A stretch of DNA of 64,000 nt from Pseudomonas sp. S37 (GCF_016658545.1 NZ_JACVZC010000004.1:62001-126000), one strand, 5' to 3'; shown: positions 52,230 through 62,046, numbered from the stretch's first letter. The notes: generated by a model from the sequence alone, not told the origin. Numbers and translations are program-made.

Positions 52230-52850
52230 ATGATTAAAAAGTTTGGCAAAGAAACCGCTTACCTGCTCATTGATGTACAAAAGGGCGTAAATGACTTGAG
52301 CCATTGGGGCGGGCCAACAGGCCGTCGCAACAACCCAGACGCCGAACCAAATATGGCCGCTGTGTTGGCAGAATGGCGTCGAGCGGGCCTGACTGTTATC
52401 TATACCCAGCATGACTCTCGCCAGAAAGTATCGCCACTGAAGATCAGTCAGCCAGGTGGCGCATTCATGGATGAATTGCTGCCAAATCCTGGCGAGCTGA
52501 TCATCTGGAAGGACGTGAACAGCTCCTTCATCGGTACTACATTGGAGCTAGAGTTGCGCCGTCGTGGTATCACCCGGTTGGTCATCACTGGTTTCTTCAC
52601 CAACTACTGCGTTGAAACAACCGTTCGCATGGCCGGTAATATGGGCTATGATACTTACCTGATGCACGACGGCTGCGCCACTACCAACCAAATTGGTATC
52701 GACGGAGTCGACCATGACCCTGAGACCATTCATAGTCTCTCCATAACCAGCATGAACGGTGAGTTCTGCACGACTCTGGATCACAACCAGGTGCTGAGCC
52801 TGTTGGAAGTGGATAACGCCAATCTCAATCGCATCCAACGCAACGAATAA
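52230..52850 (+). CDS. Isochorismatase-family cysteine hydrolase
   Basis: The 206-residue protein has the catalytic triad of the family: Asp15 in YLLIDVQKGV, Lys in IIWKDVNSSF and Cys in GFFTNYCVETTVR. Family members hydrolyse amides such as nicotinamide, N-carbamoyl compounds or peroxyureidoacrylate. It is convergent with the Lrp-type gene. The specific substrate is unclear. Confidence 0.9.
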   Translation: MIKKFGKETAYLLIDVQKGVNDLSHWGGPTGRRNNPDAEPNMAAVLAEWRRAGLTVIYTQHDSRQKVSPLKISQPGGAFMDELLPNPGELIIWKDVNSSFIGTTLELELRRRGITRLVITGFFTNYCVETTVRMAGNMGYDTYLMHDGCATTNQIGIDGVDHDPETIHSLSITSMNGEFCTTLDHNQVLSLLEVDNANLNRIQRNE

Positions 52851-52883
52851 CTTCCATCCTAGTAGGCGCAGGTGACGAAGCAC

Positions 52884-53360
52884 CTACTGATCAGGGATAG
52901 GCAAACGGTGAGTGTCTTTGATTTCTCTCAACGCCAAGCTGGAATGGATAGATGATATTCCAGGCTGTGTTCGGAGAACCCTTTCAACGAACTCACCGTA
53001 TGCATCCAGATCCGCAGCTACAATCTGCAAAATATAATCAGCATCACCAGTTATTTTATGACACGACAATACGTAGGGGTTATTTCGCATTACCTCTTCG
53101 AAATCATCAGCAGCTTTATCCGTGTGCATGTTAAAGCTGATCTGAACAAACGCCGTTAAATTCAGCCCAATCGCCCTTCGACTGATAGTCGCCTCATACC
53201 CCGTTATTACCCCCTCATCTTCCAGTCGCTTTCTTCGCCTCCAGGTAGGCGTTGTACTAAGCGATAGCTTTTCGCCAACAGCGATGCTGGACATTGCCCC
53301 ATCAGCTTGCAGTAGGCGAAGCATTGAACGATCAACGTTATCGAGGGTGATCCTACTCAT
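52884..53360 (-). CDS. Lrp/AsnC-family transcriptional regulator
   Basis: The 158-residue protein has an N-terminal helix-turn-helix (DNVDRSMLRLLQADGAMSSI ... LSTTPTWRRRKRLEDEG) and a C-terminal ligand-binding RAM domain (YVLSCHKITGDADYILQIVA). ATG 53360 (MSRITLDN) is preferred over ATG 53375. It is divergent from the amino acid permease gene and is the likely regulator of that gene. Confidence 0.9.
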   Translation of the reverse strand: MSRITLDNVDRSMLRLLQADGAMSSIAVGEKLSLSTTPTWRRRKRLEDEGVITGYEATISRRAIGLNLTAFVQISFNMHTDKAADDFEEVMRNNPYVLSCHKITGDADYILQIVAADLDAYGEFVERVLRTQPGISSIHSSLALREIKDTHRLPIPDQ

Positions 53361-53405
53361 TTCCGAAGCCCACACCGCAGTAATTTTTCACCTGACGACC
53401 TTATT

Positions 53406-53501
53406 GCGCAAAAAATAATTCGTCAAGCAAAACCACCTCTAGGATCCGGTTGATCAGACGCAAGCGCGCCAAAGCTGTCATACTTTCGCGCAAAATAATT
53501 C
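53406..53501. promoter_or_regulatory. Repeated AT-rich sites between lrp-type and permease genes
   Basis: GCGCAAAAAATAATTC (53406-53421) recurs as GCGCAAAATAATTC (53488-53501), about 80 bp apart, within the divergent 338-bp gap. Lrp proteins bind several spaced AT-rich sites. The remainder of the gap shows no gene. Confidence 0.4.
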
Positions 53502-53698
53502 CTGATTACACACAAACACCAGAAAACATTTGCTCAAATGCTCACAGCCTGCCCTAAGTTAGCAAAGTATTTCCAGCTCACTTGAGCGAGCATTACATCG
53601 CTGCAAGATAAAAACCAAAGAATCAGCGACCGCGATGCTCCCGCAAAGCGGCAATTGAGCCTGCCCAACAAAACTTTTCGACAAGAAAGAGGCTGAGC

Positions 53699-55117
53699 AT
53701 GGAACCACATACAATTACTCAGAATGACACCACTCATACCGACCCTCACCTGAAGCGAGCGCTCACCAACCGACATATTCAGTTTATCTCCATCGGAGGC
53801 GCCATCGGAACAGGATTATTCATGGGTTCCGGTAAGGTAATTGCTCTGTCCGGAACATCTATTATCCTCGTGTACATGATTGTAGGCTTCTTCCTTTTTT
53901 TCATCATGCGCGCTATGGGCGAACTGTTGTTGAGTGACCTCAGATTCAGGTCATTTGCAGACGTTGTTGCCCACTACTTGGGCCCCCGTGCAGGGTTTAT
54001 GTTGAGCTGGTCATACTGGCTGAGCTGGAGCGTCGCAGTGATTGCTGATGTCATTGTGGTCGCGGGTTTCTTCCAGTTCTGGTTTCCGGATGTCCCGACC
54101 TGGGCAACGGCAAGCGTAACCATGGGGCTGCTGCTGATCCTCAATATGCTAGCGGTTAAGCTTTTTGGTGAGGTTGAGTTCTGGTTTGCGATCATCAAAA
54201 TCGTGGCCATCGTGGCGATGATCATGACCGCATTTATCTTGATAGGAATGTCCTACCAGTCCCCTGAGGGTGTCACAGCATCCCTGAACAACCTGTTCGA
54301 GAAAGGCTCGATGCTGCCTCACGGAATCAGCGGTTTCTTCGCCGGCTTCCAGATCGCCATCTTCTCCTTCGCAGGCACAGAGCTGATCGGCACCACCGCT
54401 GCCGAAGCCAAAAATCCGGAACGCAATCTCCCCAAGGCGATCAACACGATCCCGTTCCGAATCCTGATCTTCTACGTGCTGTCCCTAGCCTGCATCATCA
54501 GTGTGACGTCCTGGAGCCATGTGCCGGCAGACCGCAGCCCCTTCGTAGAGCTCTTTTTGTTTGCTGGTTTCCCAGCTGCTGCGGGGATCATCAACTTTGT
54601 CGTTCTCACCTCTGCGGCCTCTTCGGCCAATAGCGGCGTATATGCGAGCTGCAGGATGCTTTTCGGCCTGGCGCTGCGCCGCTCGGCTCCAGCATTTTTC
54701 GCCAAGCTGTCGCGTGCTGGCGTTCCGGTGATGGGGGTGGCTTTTACAGGGATAGCGATGTTCTGCGGATTGTGCCTGCTGGTGATGTTCCCGAACGTCA
54801 TGGAGCTGTTCACGCTGATTTCCACCGTCTCAGCGATTCTGAATCTGTACATTTGGATGATGATCCTGCTCGGCTATCTGGCGTACCGAAAAAAGGCACC
54901 AGAGCTTCACGAGGCGAGCATCTTCAAGATGCCTGGTGGTCGGGCTACAGTTGCTGCATGCCTGAGCTTCCTACTGTTCGGGGTGTGGGTGCTTTCTCTT
55001 CAGCCCGACACACGTATGGCGCTGTACGTGATGCCCCTGTGGTTCATCTTCCTGTTCTTCTCATACCGCTCTAAGAAAGCTGATGTCGATCCATCAGCCT
55101 ATCGGGCAGTGAACTGA
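53699..55117 (+). CDS. Amino acid permease (CycA/AroP-like APC family)
   Basis: The 472-residue protein starts with LKRALTNRHIQFISIGGAIG followed by TGLFMGSG, the APC signature, and has 12 membrane segments. It includes SFAGTELIGTTAAEAKNPER in segment 6/loop. The sequence is closest in style to D-serine/D-alanine/glycine permease CycA, but aromatic amino acid permeases are similar. AGAGG precedes the ATG. The Lrp-type gene is divergent. The gene ends at a bidirectional terminator. Confidence 0.9.
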   Translation: MEPHTITQNDTTHTDPHLKRALTNRHIQFISIGGAIGTGLFMGSGKVIALSGTSIILVYMIVGFFLFFIMRAMGELLLSDLRFRSFADVVAHYLGPRAGFMLSWSYWLSWSVAVIADVIVVAGFFQFWFPDVPTWATASVTMGLLLILNMLAVKLFGEVEFWFAIIKIVAIVAMIMTAFILIGMSYQSPEGVTASLNNLFEKGSMLPHGISGFFAGFQIAIFSFAGTELIGTTAAEAKNPERNLPKAINTIPFRILIFYVLSLACIISVTSWSHVPADRSPFVELFLFAGFPAAAGIINFVVLTSAASSANSGVYASCRMLFGLALRRSAPAFFAKLSRAGVPVMGVAFTGIAMFCGLCLLVMFPNVMELFTLISTVSAILNLYIWMMILLGYLAYRKKAPELHEASIFKMPGGRATVAACLSFLLFGVWVLSLQPDTRMALYVMPLWFIFLFFSYRSKKADVDPSAYRAVN

Positions 55118-55121
55118 CTCA

Positions 55122-55152
55122 AGGGCCCCCTTCCGCGAAGGGGGCCTTCTCA
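55122..55152. terminator. Bidirectional terminator between permease and porin genes
   Basis: The stem GGCCCCCTT/AAGGGGGCC with loop CCGCG lies between convergent genes, with a partial T-run on one side (CTTCTC) and TTGAG on the other. Confidence 0.75.
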
Positions 55153-55153
55153 T

Positions 55154-56473
55154 CTAAAAGAGTGCCAGCGTGTAGTTCAGGAAGACACGATTCTGCACCT
55201 GATTCGGGTCGATATCCGAATGCATCAAGCCGTGTCGCCAACCGAAACCAAGACCTTTGAAAGTGCCACTTTGCACCACATAATCGATGCCCATGTCGCG
55301 CTCCCACTCGCTGAGCTCTGGGCCTGTTGCGGTGTTGATTCCTTCACCTTTTACGTACATGACGAATGCCTTCAAGCCCGGCACACCCATCGCGGCAAAG
55401 TCGTAGCTGTACTGACCAAACACAGACCTTTCGCCTGCCCGGTTGAAAGCAGCCATCATGCGGTCGGTGTAGATGTATAGCGATGAGGCACCCGCGCCCT
55501 TATCTGGCAACGTTCCCTGGCTCTGTTGCACAAAATTGCTGCCATTGGAAACTTGCTGATAACCCATCATCACCGCATTCCCACCCACCTGATAAGTCAG
55601 GGCCGCCGTCCAGAGGTGGTTGTCGATCTTGCCGTCAGCACTTTCAGTGAATCCACCTACGCGGTAGCCCGACACGCGCCCTTCTGCGCTTTTATTGGCA
55701 TCATCAGCAGTGGTGCGGAAGTAGCGGAGATCAGCCTTCAGGCTCTGGCCAGGGGCGAGCTGCCAAGTATTTTGAAGACCAAGGAAATGCTGATCGTAAT
55801 AATCTTCTAGGTTGGCAAAATAATACTGGGCCAGACCTTTCTCCCCAATTTGATAATCCACACCAGCCAATACCATCGCATCACTTTGACGAGTACCACC
55901 TGAGACAGCTAGGCCGGTGCGATCCGTCGACCCACGTCCTGTTGCCTTCGTGATGCGGCCTGCTGTGAAGGTCAGTTTCTCAAGCTCGTGGGACGTCAGC
56001 AGAGCCCCTTCGAACGTCTGCGGCAGAGTACGGCTGTCGTTGTAGGTAATCACAGGTAGGTTTGGCAGCAGCGTGCCGTAACGCAGCTCGGTCTTCGACC
56101 AGCGAAGTTTTGGAGTAACGCCTAATCGCCCCCACTGATCGGCAGCACCATCACCTTTGTTTGGGATCATGCTGCTACCCCGATGCCGGCCATCACCACT
56201 GTCCAGCGTTACCCCAAGGAGAGCCATAGCATCAACGCCAACGCCTACCGGGCCCTCTGTGAAACCCGATTGGAAATCCAGCACTGCGCCCTGGGCCCAT
56301 TCCTCGATTCGACTTTGTCCGGCAGGGCCTGGACGGTCACGGTAGTCATTGCTGAAGTAGAAGTTGCGAAGCTTGAGGTTCGCCTTGCTGTCTGCCAAAA
56401 AATCAGCGTAGGCGACACAACTAAGGGGCAATACCAGGGCGCCAGGAATCAGCGAGCGAAGCAGATTATTCAT
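55154..56473 (-). CDS. OprD-family porin
   Basis: The 439-residue protein has a signal peptide (MNNLLRSLIPGALVLPLSCV AYA) and the OprD opening (FLADSKANLKLRNFYFSNDY), FTEGPVGVGVDA and strands ending NYTLALF with C-terminal Phe. OprD porins are channels for small carboxylates, amino acids or peptides. ATG 56473 has GAGG at proper distance; ATG 56485 is also in frame. It lies downstream of the symporter and deacylase genes on the same strand, and could supply their substrate. Confidence 0.93.
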   Translation of the reverse strand: MNNLLRSLIPGALVLPLSCVAYADFLADSKANLKLRNFYFSNDYRDRPGPAGQSRIEEWAQGAVLDFQSGFTEGPVGVGVDAMALLGVTLDSGDGRHRGSSMIPNKGDGAADQWGRLGVTPKLRWSKTELRYGTLLPNLPVITYNDSRTLPQTFEGALLTSHELEKLTFTAGRITKATGRGSTDRTGLAVSGGTRQSDAMVLAGVDYQIGEKGLAQYYFANLEDYYDQHFLGLQNTWQLAPGQSLKADLRYFRTTADDANKSAEGRVSGYRVGGFTESADGKIDNHLWTAALTYQVGGNAVMMGYQQVSNGSNFVQQSQGTLPDKGAGASSLYIYTDRMMAAFNRAGERSVFGQYSYDFAAMGVPGLKAFVMYVKGEGINTATGPELSEWERDMGIDYVVQSGTFKGLGFGWRHGLMHSDIDPNQVQNRVFLNYTLALF

Positions 56474-56647
56474 TGGAAACCTCATTTTTGGGACACGGCT
56501 ACGCCCACCCTCCTTGCAGAGGGTGATTGCGTTGAAGACAGGGTTGAAAGAACCGATAGCACCTCAGCGCTATCAGCAGCTCAAAGACAGAGTCGATTGG
56601 TTCGGCTACACGTTCAGTTTTGAATCATGTAGCCAGAGTGGCTGGCA

Positions 56648-57940
56648 TCACCGAGTAGCCACGGCAACACCTTGATTTTCGGTACGCAGCCGGTGCACAC
56701 CCATAACGCCGATTAGCGATAGCGCTGAAAGCGCGCTGAAGAACAACGCCAGCGGAAGCCACTGCCCCGAGAACTGGTTGGCTAGCATGGTGCCAATGAT
56801 TGGTGTGGTGCCACCTGCGATGGCGCAAATGAGCTGGTACGCCATGGATATTCCCGAGTAGCGAAGGTGTGCTGGAAATGCCTGTGCGATGAAGCCTGCC
56901 ACGACTGCATACAATGCAGAAATGGTCACCACGCAGAGCGTGATGCCAAGGATCATCAGGCCCAACTTCTGGGTCGTGACCAAGACGAACATGGGATACG
57001 GAACCACAATCGACAGCAATGCAGCCCACATCAGAAACCGCGACTCTCCCACTCGCTCAGCGATGAGAGCACTGACTGGCTGAGAAATGAGCTGGAAAAC
57101 TGTCACGATGAACAGACAGTCGAGGATCGTTGCCCTATCAATACCCTGGTATTGGGTGACATAAGTGATCATGAAGGTGTTGGTGAAGAAGAAGCCCGCC
57201 GAACCGATTGTTACGGCAAGGGCCGCAAACAAGATCTGTCGCCAGCATGTGCGGATGACTTCGCTAACAGGGAATTTGACGACCTCGTTCTTTGATTTGG
57301 CCTCAACAAATTCTGGCGATTCCTCTACACCGAACCGGATAGCCAAGCCCACCAACATCAGCACGCCACTCATGAGGAAGGGAATGCGCCATCCCCACGC
57401 AAGGAAATCCTCTGGTGACAGTGTCGATACCACCCGGAATGCGATCAGTGCGAGGAGAAGACCTGCTGGACTCCCCAATTGAGCGAAGGACGCGTAGAAG
57501 GTCTTGCGTTTGGCCGGCGCATGCTCGCTGGCCATAAGAACCGCACCGCCCCACTCACCACCGACGGAGATCCCTTGGATGAATCGCAGGACGATGAGCC
57601 CGATAGGTGCCCACATGCCAACGGCTGCGTAACTCGGAAGAAGGCCAATAGCGGTCGTGGCCAAGCCCATCAAAACCATCGTGAACAGCAACATTTTCTT
57701 GCGGCCCAGTCGATCACCCAAATGCCCGAAGACCATGCCGGCCATTGGCCGCGCAATGAAGCCGACTGCGAACGTGCCGAACGCGGCCAAGGTGCTCAGT
57801 AACGGATCTGAACTTGGGAAGAAGACCTGCCCTAGCACCAGTGCCGCCGCCGTAGCGTAAATATAGAAGTCGTAAAATTCGATGGTCGTGCCGGCAAATG
57901 CTGCCGCCGCCGCACGCCGCGATTGTGATTTGCTCTTCAT
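56648..57940 (-). CDS. Metabolite:H+ symporter (MFS, MHS family)
   Basis: The 430-residue protein has the MHS start FAGTTIEFYDFYIYATAAAL, the loop FGHLGDRLGRKKMLLFTMVL and ISVGGEWGGAVLMASEHAP, as in shikimate or dicarboxylate symporters. It is very similar to the second symporter at 59578-60900, so the two arose by duplication. It has its own upstream region containing a 29-bp element also found before the other copy. The substrate is unknown, perhaps an acylated amino acid or polyamine derivative, judged by neighbours. Confidence 0.9.
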   Translation of the reverse strand: MKSKSQSRRAAAAAFAGTTIEFYDFYIYATAAALVLGQVFFPSSDPLLSTLAAFGTFAVGFIARPMAGMVFGHLGDRLGRKKMLLFTMVLMGLATTAIGLLPSYAAVGMWAPIGLIVLRFIQGISVGGEWGGAVLMASEHAPAKRKTFYASFAQLGSPAGLLLALIAFRVVSTLSPEDFLAWGWRIPFLMSGVLMLVGLAIRFGVEESPEFVEAKSKNEVVKFPVSEVIRTCWRQILFAALAVTIGSAGFFFTNTFMITYVTQYQGIDRATILDCLFIVTVFQLISQPVSALIAERVGESRFLMWAALLSIVVPYPMFVLVTTQKLGLMILGITLCVVTISALYAVVAGFIAQAFPAHLRYSGISMAYQLICAIAGGTTPIIGTMLANQFSGQWLPLALFFSALSALSLIGVMGVHRLRTENQGVAVATR

Positions 57941-58056
57941 GATGTACCCTTCATTTTTTTTGTTAGGCAGGGAATATCTGGACTGCAGCGAGATTCTCTA
58001 AATGGCGCTTGTTGGGTTTATCGCCAACTTCATTGGATCAATCAATTTACTAATAT

Positions 58057-58085
58057 TTAAGCTGAAAATAAGCCGAAATAATGTC
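58057..58085. promoter_or_regulatory. Shared 29-bp promoter element, copy 1
   Basis: This element begins TTAAGCTGAAAATAAG and ends AATAATGTC. Aligned without gaps to 60972-61000, 23 of 29 bases agree. It lies 117 bp before the start of the symporter gene at 57940. It is a likely site for the LysR-type regulator encoded at 61069. Confidence 0.5.
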
Positions 58086-58138
58086 CGCTGTTGGTGCGAA
58101 TTCCATCGCGCCGGAAGTGATCCGATCTTTCAGAATCT

Positions 58139-58176
58139 AAAAAAAAGCCCCGACAAGCGGTCATCCTGACGGGGCA
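58139..58176 (-). terminator. Rho-independent terminator of the deacylase operon
   Basis: On the minus strand GCCCCGTCA and TGTCGGGGC pair with one mismatch and are followed by TTTTTTT. It lies 64 bp past the M20 gene stop and separates it from the downstream symporter promoter. Confidence 0.8.
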
Positions 58177-58239
58177 AGGAGGGTGAGACCCATCCAAAGT
58201 GCCTGGCATCCCGCCAGGCTAGGAGCAATAGAGCGCGTA

Positions 58240-59538
58240 TCAATCCTGCAGGTTGCACCATTGAGCAATAAACAATGCGATGCTTTTCGTGATCAGTCTC
58301 AGGGACTCGATGTGCACACGCTCATCAAATCCATGGATGTCCAGCGACTTGGGCCCGTAAACGAGCGTAGGCATGTCGCCGTAGATAACGAAAACACGAG
58401 CATCGAGGTAACCAGGCGTGGTGAAGGACTCAAGCTCACTCTCGAACGCGATCCGGTGGCAATCGCGCAGAGTGTTTTCAGCGTCAGAACCTTCCTCCAG
58501 CACGTAGCCCTCGGCGTAGAAGCCGTTGAAGGTGACCTCAGGAGCAAGACCACCAAGGCGAGGATCAGATGCAGCCTCGGCCAGGCATGCCTCGATCTCG
58601 GCACGGGCTTCATCGGCAGTGGTGCCAGGGTAGATGGCGGCACGCACTTCGAATTCGCACCATGGTGGTACAGTCGAAGGCCAGTCGCCGCCAACGATCT
58701 TGCCGATGTTGAAATTAATCGGGTGATCCAGATGCTCGAAGTGACGATGGCAATGGTGCTGACCGTTCCATTTAGACTCGATCTTGCGTAGAGCTTCCAT
58801 GGCGGCGTAGGCAGCATCGATGGCGTTAACGCCAGTCTCCATTTCGCGGTTGTGCGTTGGACGGCCCTTGACCTTGACCTTGAACCAGAGCACACCCACG
58901 TTGGCCCGAACCAGCATGTTCTCTTCAGGCTCAGGAATGATGACGGCATCCGCCTTGTAACCACGAAGCAGCGCTGCAAGCGCACCATTGCCGGTGCATT
59001 CTTCCTCGACCACCGACTGGAAGTAAATCGGGGCCCCAGGTGCATAGCCGGCGGCCTTGATAGCGTCGTAGGCAAACAGGTTCGCTACGAGACCGGCTTT
59101 CATGTCCGCCGAACCGCGACCATACAGCCAACCGTCGATGATCGCTGGATCCCAAGGAGAGCGGGCCCAGTTTTCGACCGGGCCGGTTGGAACCACGTCG
59201 ATATGACCATTCAAGATCAGCGAACGCCCAGTCTGCTGCTCAGGACGATAGGTGCCTACAACGTTGAAGGCGTTTTCGTAGGAGACGGTAACGGGCCCGA
59301 AGCCTGGGTGGGACTTGATGTCCTCCACGTCGATCTTCCAACGATCCATCGAAAAGCCGCGCTTGTGCATGGCCTCGTAGAGGAAGTCCTGGGCAGTGTG
59401 TTCCTGCTCACGCAACGACGGGATGCGAACGAGATCTTGGGTGAATCGCAATTGAGCGTCGAAGTTGTCATCGACTGCTTTCAGGATGCGATGAACCTGT
59501 TCAGGCGTCAGCTGATTCTGACCGGTAGTGCTAGTCAT
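58240..59538 (-). CDS. ArgE/DapE-type deacylase (M20 peptidase family)
   Basis: The 432-residue zinc hydrolase has LILNGHIDVVPTG (His, Asp), YGRGSADMKAG, the catalytic Glu pair in SVVEEECTGNGA and a late DARVFVIYGDMPTLVYGP, as in acetylornithine and succinyl-diaminopimelate deacylases and related catabolic amidases. AGGA precedes the ATG. It follows the symporter gene at 59578 by 40 nt, so symporter and deacylase form an operon. Together they would take in and deacylate an N-acyl compound; the exact substrate is inferred only broadly. Confidence 0.9.
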   Translation of the reverse strand: MTSTTGQNQLTPEQVHRILKAVDDNFDAQLRFTQDLVRIPSLREQEHTAQDFLYEAMHKRGFSMDRWKIDVEDIKSHPGFGPVTVSYENAFNVVGTYRPEQQTGRSLILNGHIDVVPTGPVENWARSPWDPAIIDGWLYGRGSADMKAGLVANLFAYDAIKAAGYAPGAPIYFQSVVEEECTGNGALAALLRGYKADAVIIPEPEENMLVRANVGVLWFKVKVKGRPTHNREMETGVNAIDAAYAAMEALRKIESKWNGQHHCHRHFEHLDHPINFNIGKIVGGDWPSTVPPWCEFEVRAAIYPGTTADEARAEIEACLAEAASDPRLGGLAPEVTFNGFYAEGYVLEEGSDAENTLRDCHRIAFESELESFTTPGYLDARVFVIYGDMPTLVYGPKSLDIHGFDERVHIESLRLITKSIALFIAQWCNLQD

Positions 59539-59577
59539 GGTTGATTCCTAGATTGGTTTTTATGAAAGGTTTACGGG

Positions 59578-60900
59578 TCAGGCCTGATGGGCAGTCGCAG
59601 TGCCAAGATGCGGGTCACGACGCCTCTTGTGAATCGACAGGCCGATCACGGAAACCAAGGTGATCGCCGAAAGCACGGAGTAGAAAACGGCGAGAGGGAA
59701 CCACTGATTGGGGTAGATGTGGGTCAGCCAGGTGCCAATCAAAGGAGTCAGGCCACCAGCAATCGCACCGCAGAATTGGTAGGAAAGGGAGATCCCGGTG
59801 TAACGAATCCGGGTCTCGAATGCAGAGCTGATGAAGCCCGCCATAGCCGAGTAAATGGCGGCCATGAAGACCAGAACAATAGCGATACCGACGATGATGC
59901 TGAGGCTGGTGCCTTGGCTGACCAGCATGAACATTGGGTACGGCGCAGCCACCGATGCTGCAGCAGCGAAGATCAGCACCCGAGACGTGCCAACAGTTTC
60001 AGCAAACCATGCGGCCAGCGGCTGAATGAAGAACTGGATGATCGCGACGACGAACAGGCAATCCAAGATCATCCGGCGATCCAGTCCCAGCGTTTGGGAG
60101 GCATAGGACAACATGAAGGTATTGGTGAAGTAGATACCGCCAATCGCCACGGTACAAACGCCCATGCACAGGAGAAGCGTGCGCCATGCAGTCCGGAACA
60201 CTTCTCGTGCAGGAATCTCAGTGGTTTCTTTTTCCTCCAGCACTTTGGCGAAATCTGGAGACTCACTGACGCCAATTCGGATGAAGTAGCCGACCAGGAG
60301 AAGCACAGCACTGATCAAGAACGGGATGCGCCAACCCCAGCTAACGAAATCAGCTTCGTCCATGGAAGTGACCATGCGGAAAGCCAGCAACGAAAGAATC
60401 AAGCCAGCCGGGCTACCCAGCTGTGCAAAAGAGGCAGCGAAGGTTCGGCGTTTGGCCGAGGCATGTTCGCCCGCCATAAGCACTGCCCCGCCCCACTCTC
60501 CGCCGACCGCCAAGCCTTGAGCCAGACGCAACACAATCAAGAGGATCGGAGCCAGAATGCCAGCCTGTTCATAACTGGGCAGAAGGCCGATGCCAACTGT
60601 CGCAATGCCCATGATGACCAAAGTGACCATGAGGGCTTTCTTACGACCAACACGGTCGCCCAAGTGGCCAAAGACGAACCCGCCCAAGGGGCGTGCCAGG
60701 AACCCAACAGCAAAGGTGCCGAATGCCGCCATGGTGCTCAAGAACGCATCACCCGTAGGGAAGAAAACCTTCCCGAAGACCAAAGCTGCTGCTGTCGCAT
60801 AGATATAAAAATCGTACCACTCGATTGTGGTACCAATGAATGCTGCAGTGGCAGCGCGCACGGGCTGTTTTGCAGCCGGCACATGGGATGTCCCGGTCAT
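59578..60900 (-). CDS. Metabolite:H+ symporter (MFS, MHS family), second copy
   Basis: The 440-residue protein matches the symporter at 56648-57940 closely: AFIGTTIEWYDFYIYATAAA, FGHLGDRVGRKKALMVTLVI, LAVGGEWGGAVLMAGEHAS. ATG 60900 is preferred (GAGAGG upstream); the frame extends to 60984. It starts the operon symporter-deacylase and is divergent from a LysR gene. The intergenic region carries the second copy of the 29-bp element. Confidence 0.9.
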   Translation of the reverse strand: MTGTSHVPAAKQPVRAATAAFIGTTIEWYDFYIYATAAALVFGKVFFPTGDAFLSTMAAFGTFAVGFLARPLGGFVFGHLGDRVGRKKALMVTLVIMGIATVGIGLLPSYEQAGILAPILLIVLRLAQGLAVGGEWGGAVLMAGEHASAKRRTFAASFAQLGSPAGLILSLLAFRMVTSMDEADFVSWGWRIPFLISAVLLLVGYFIRIGVSESPDFAKVLEEKETTEIPAREVFRTAWRTLLLCMGVCTVAIGGIYFTNTFMLSYASQTLGLDRRMILDCLFVVAIIQFFIQPLAAWFAETVGTSRVLIFAAAASVAAPYPMFMLVSQGTSLSIIVGIAIVLVFMAAIYSAMAGFISSAFETRIRYTGISLSYQFCGAIAGGLTPLIGTWLTHIYPNQWFPLAVFYSVLSAITLVSVIGLSIHKRRRDPHLGTATAHQA

Positions 60901-60971
60901 GGTGAAGGCCTCTCTTAGATTTGTTGTGAGATTTATGCGCTCACCGAGACATTCGGTCAATTTCCGTATTC

Positions 60972-61000
60972 TTAAGCTGAACATTAGTTAAATTAATGTC
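60972..61000. promoter_or_regulatory. Shared 29-bp promoter element, copy 2
   Basis: This element begins TTAAGCTGAACATTAG and ends AATTAATGTC. It contains ACATTA-N7-TAATGT, an inverted repeat of the LysR-site kind, between the LysR gene (plus) and the symporter gene (minus). It is aligned to 58057-58085. Confidence 0.55.
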
Positions 61001-61068
61001 TTGTGCTAGGGTCGCTGAATGAGGTTTGCTACATAGCAACCCGGAAATAAGTGAAATGATGGCCGCAG

Positions 61069-62046
61069 ATGAAAGACAAAAATCACCGTATCAGTGATCG
61101 CCTTGACTGGAATCTACTTCGGACTTTTCTGGTGATCGCAAGAGAGAAAAGCATCAGCTCTGCTGCGGTAAAATTGCACGTCACCCAATCCGCCGTAAGC
61201 CAGGCGCTACGCCGGCTTGAGGATCAGTTCGGGCGACGGTTGATCGAGCGTCACCATAGTCGGTTCTACCTCACGGCTGCAGGGGAAGAGGTGCTGGCCG
61301 CCGCCGATACCATTTATGGCAATGTGGCTCAGTTGGCGAGCAACGTTTCAGATGCGGAAGAGCAGACCGTGGGCAGGATCAACGTGTTGGTCGCAAGCCG
61401 CATCCACTCCGCCGTCTACGACGCGTTCTGGGCAAAGTTTCATAAGGCTCATCCCCGCATCGAAGTTGAGCTTGAGGTCATGCCCAGCAGTGAAATTGTT
61501 AAGATCATCCAGCAGAAAGGTGCCACTGCTGGAATCGCCCTTTGCAAGCAAATCCCAAAGCGATTGGAGCACAAAATTTTCCTGCAGCAGACCTACGGCT
61601 TGTTCTGCGGCCAATACCATGACCTCTATGGCAAATCCGACCTCACGATGGAGGATCTTCTGGGTGAGAATTTCGTTTCTTTCACCAGCGATGCACTTGG
61701 CGATAGCTTGTCCCCACTCACGATCTTCCGGGATCAGCGAGGGTTCTCGGGAACGGTAGTAGCAAGCTCTTCTCAGTACGATGAGGTCAAACGTCTCCTA
61801 GTAGCTGGCTTCGGCATTGGTTGTCTCCCTGAACATAGCGTCCAAGCTGACCTAGAGGAAGGTAGGCTCTGGCGTCTCCCTCCGGATGAGGGAGTCTGTA
61901 CCGCAAATCTCTACTTTCTATGGCATGAAGATGCTCAACGGACTGCAGCAGAGAGAACGTTTCTGGACGCATTCAAAGCTCATATCGAGACTTATCCCCT
62001 TCCTCACCGCTTGCTCGCAACCCTACCAGCCATATCGGTTGAGTAA
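61069..62046 (+). CDS. LysR-family transcriptional regulator
   Basis: The 325-residue protein has the winged helix TFLVIAREKSISSAAVKLHV followed by TQSAVSQALRRLEDQFGRRL, and an effector domain. It is divergent from the symporter-deacylase operon and upstream of the histone-deacetylase-type gene, placing it at the centre of the acyl-compound cluster. ATG 61069 is chosen, although an ATG pair lies slightly upstream in another frame. Confidence 0.92.
   Translation: MKDKNHRISDRLDWNLLRTFLVIAREKSISSAAVKLHVTQSAVSQALRRLEDQFGRRLIERHHSRFYLTAAGEEVLAAADTIYGNVAQLASNVSDAEEQTVGRINVLVASRIHSAVYDAFWAKFHKAHPRIEVELEVMPSSEIVKIIQQKGATAGIALCKQIPKRLEHKIFLQQTYGLFCGQYHDLYGKSDLTMEDLLGENFVSFTSDALGDSLSPLTIFRDQRGFSGTVVASSSQYDEVKRLLVAGFGIGCLPEHSVQADLEEGRLWRLPPDEGVCTANLYFLWHEDAQRTAAERTFLDAFKAHIETYPLPHRLLATLPAISVE

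Noticed and set aside
59587..60918. Long plus-strand frame (443 codons) opposite the second symporter
   Set aside because: It is antisense to a well-supported MFS gene; its Gln/Glu/His-rich product is the usual mirror of a hydrophobic protein.
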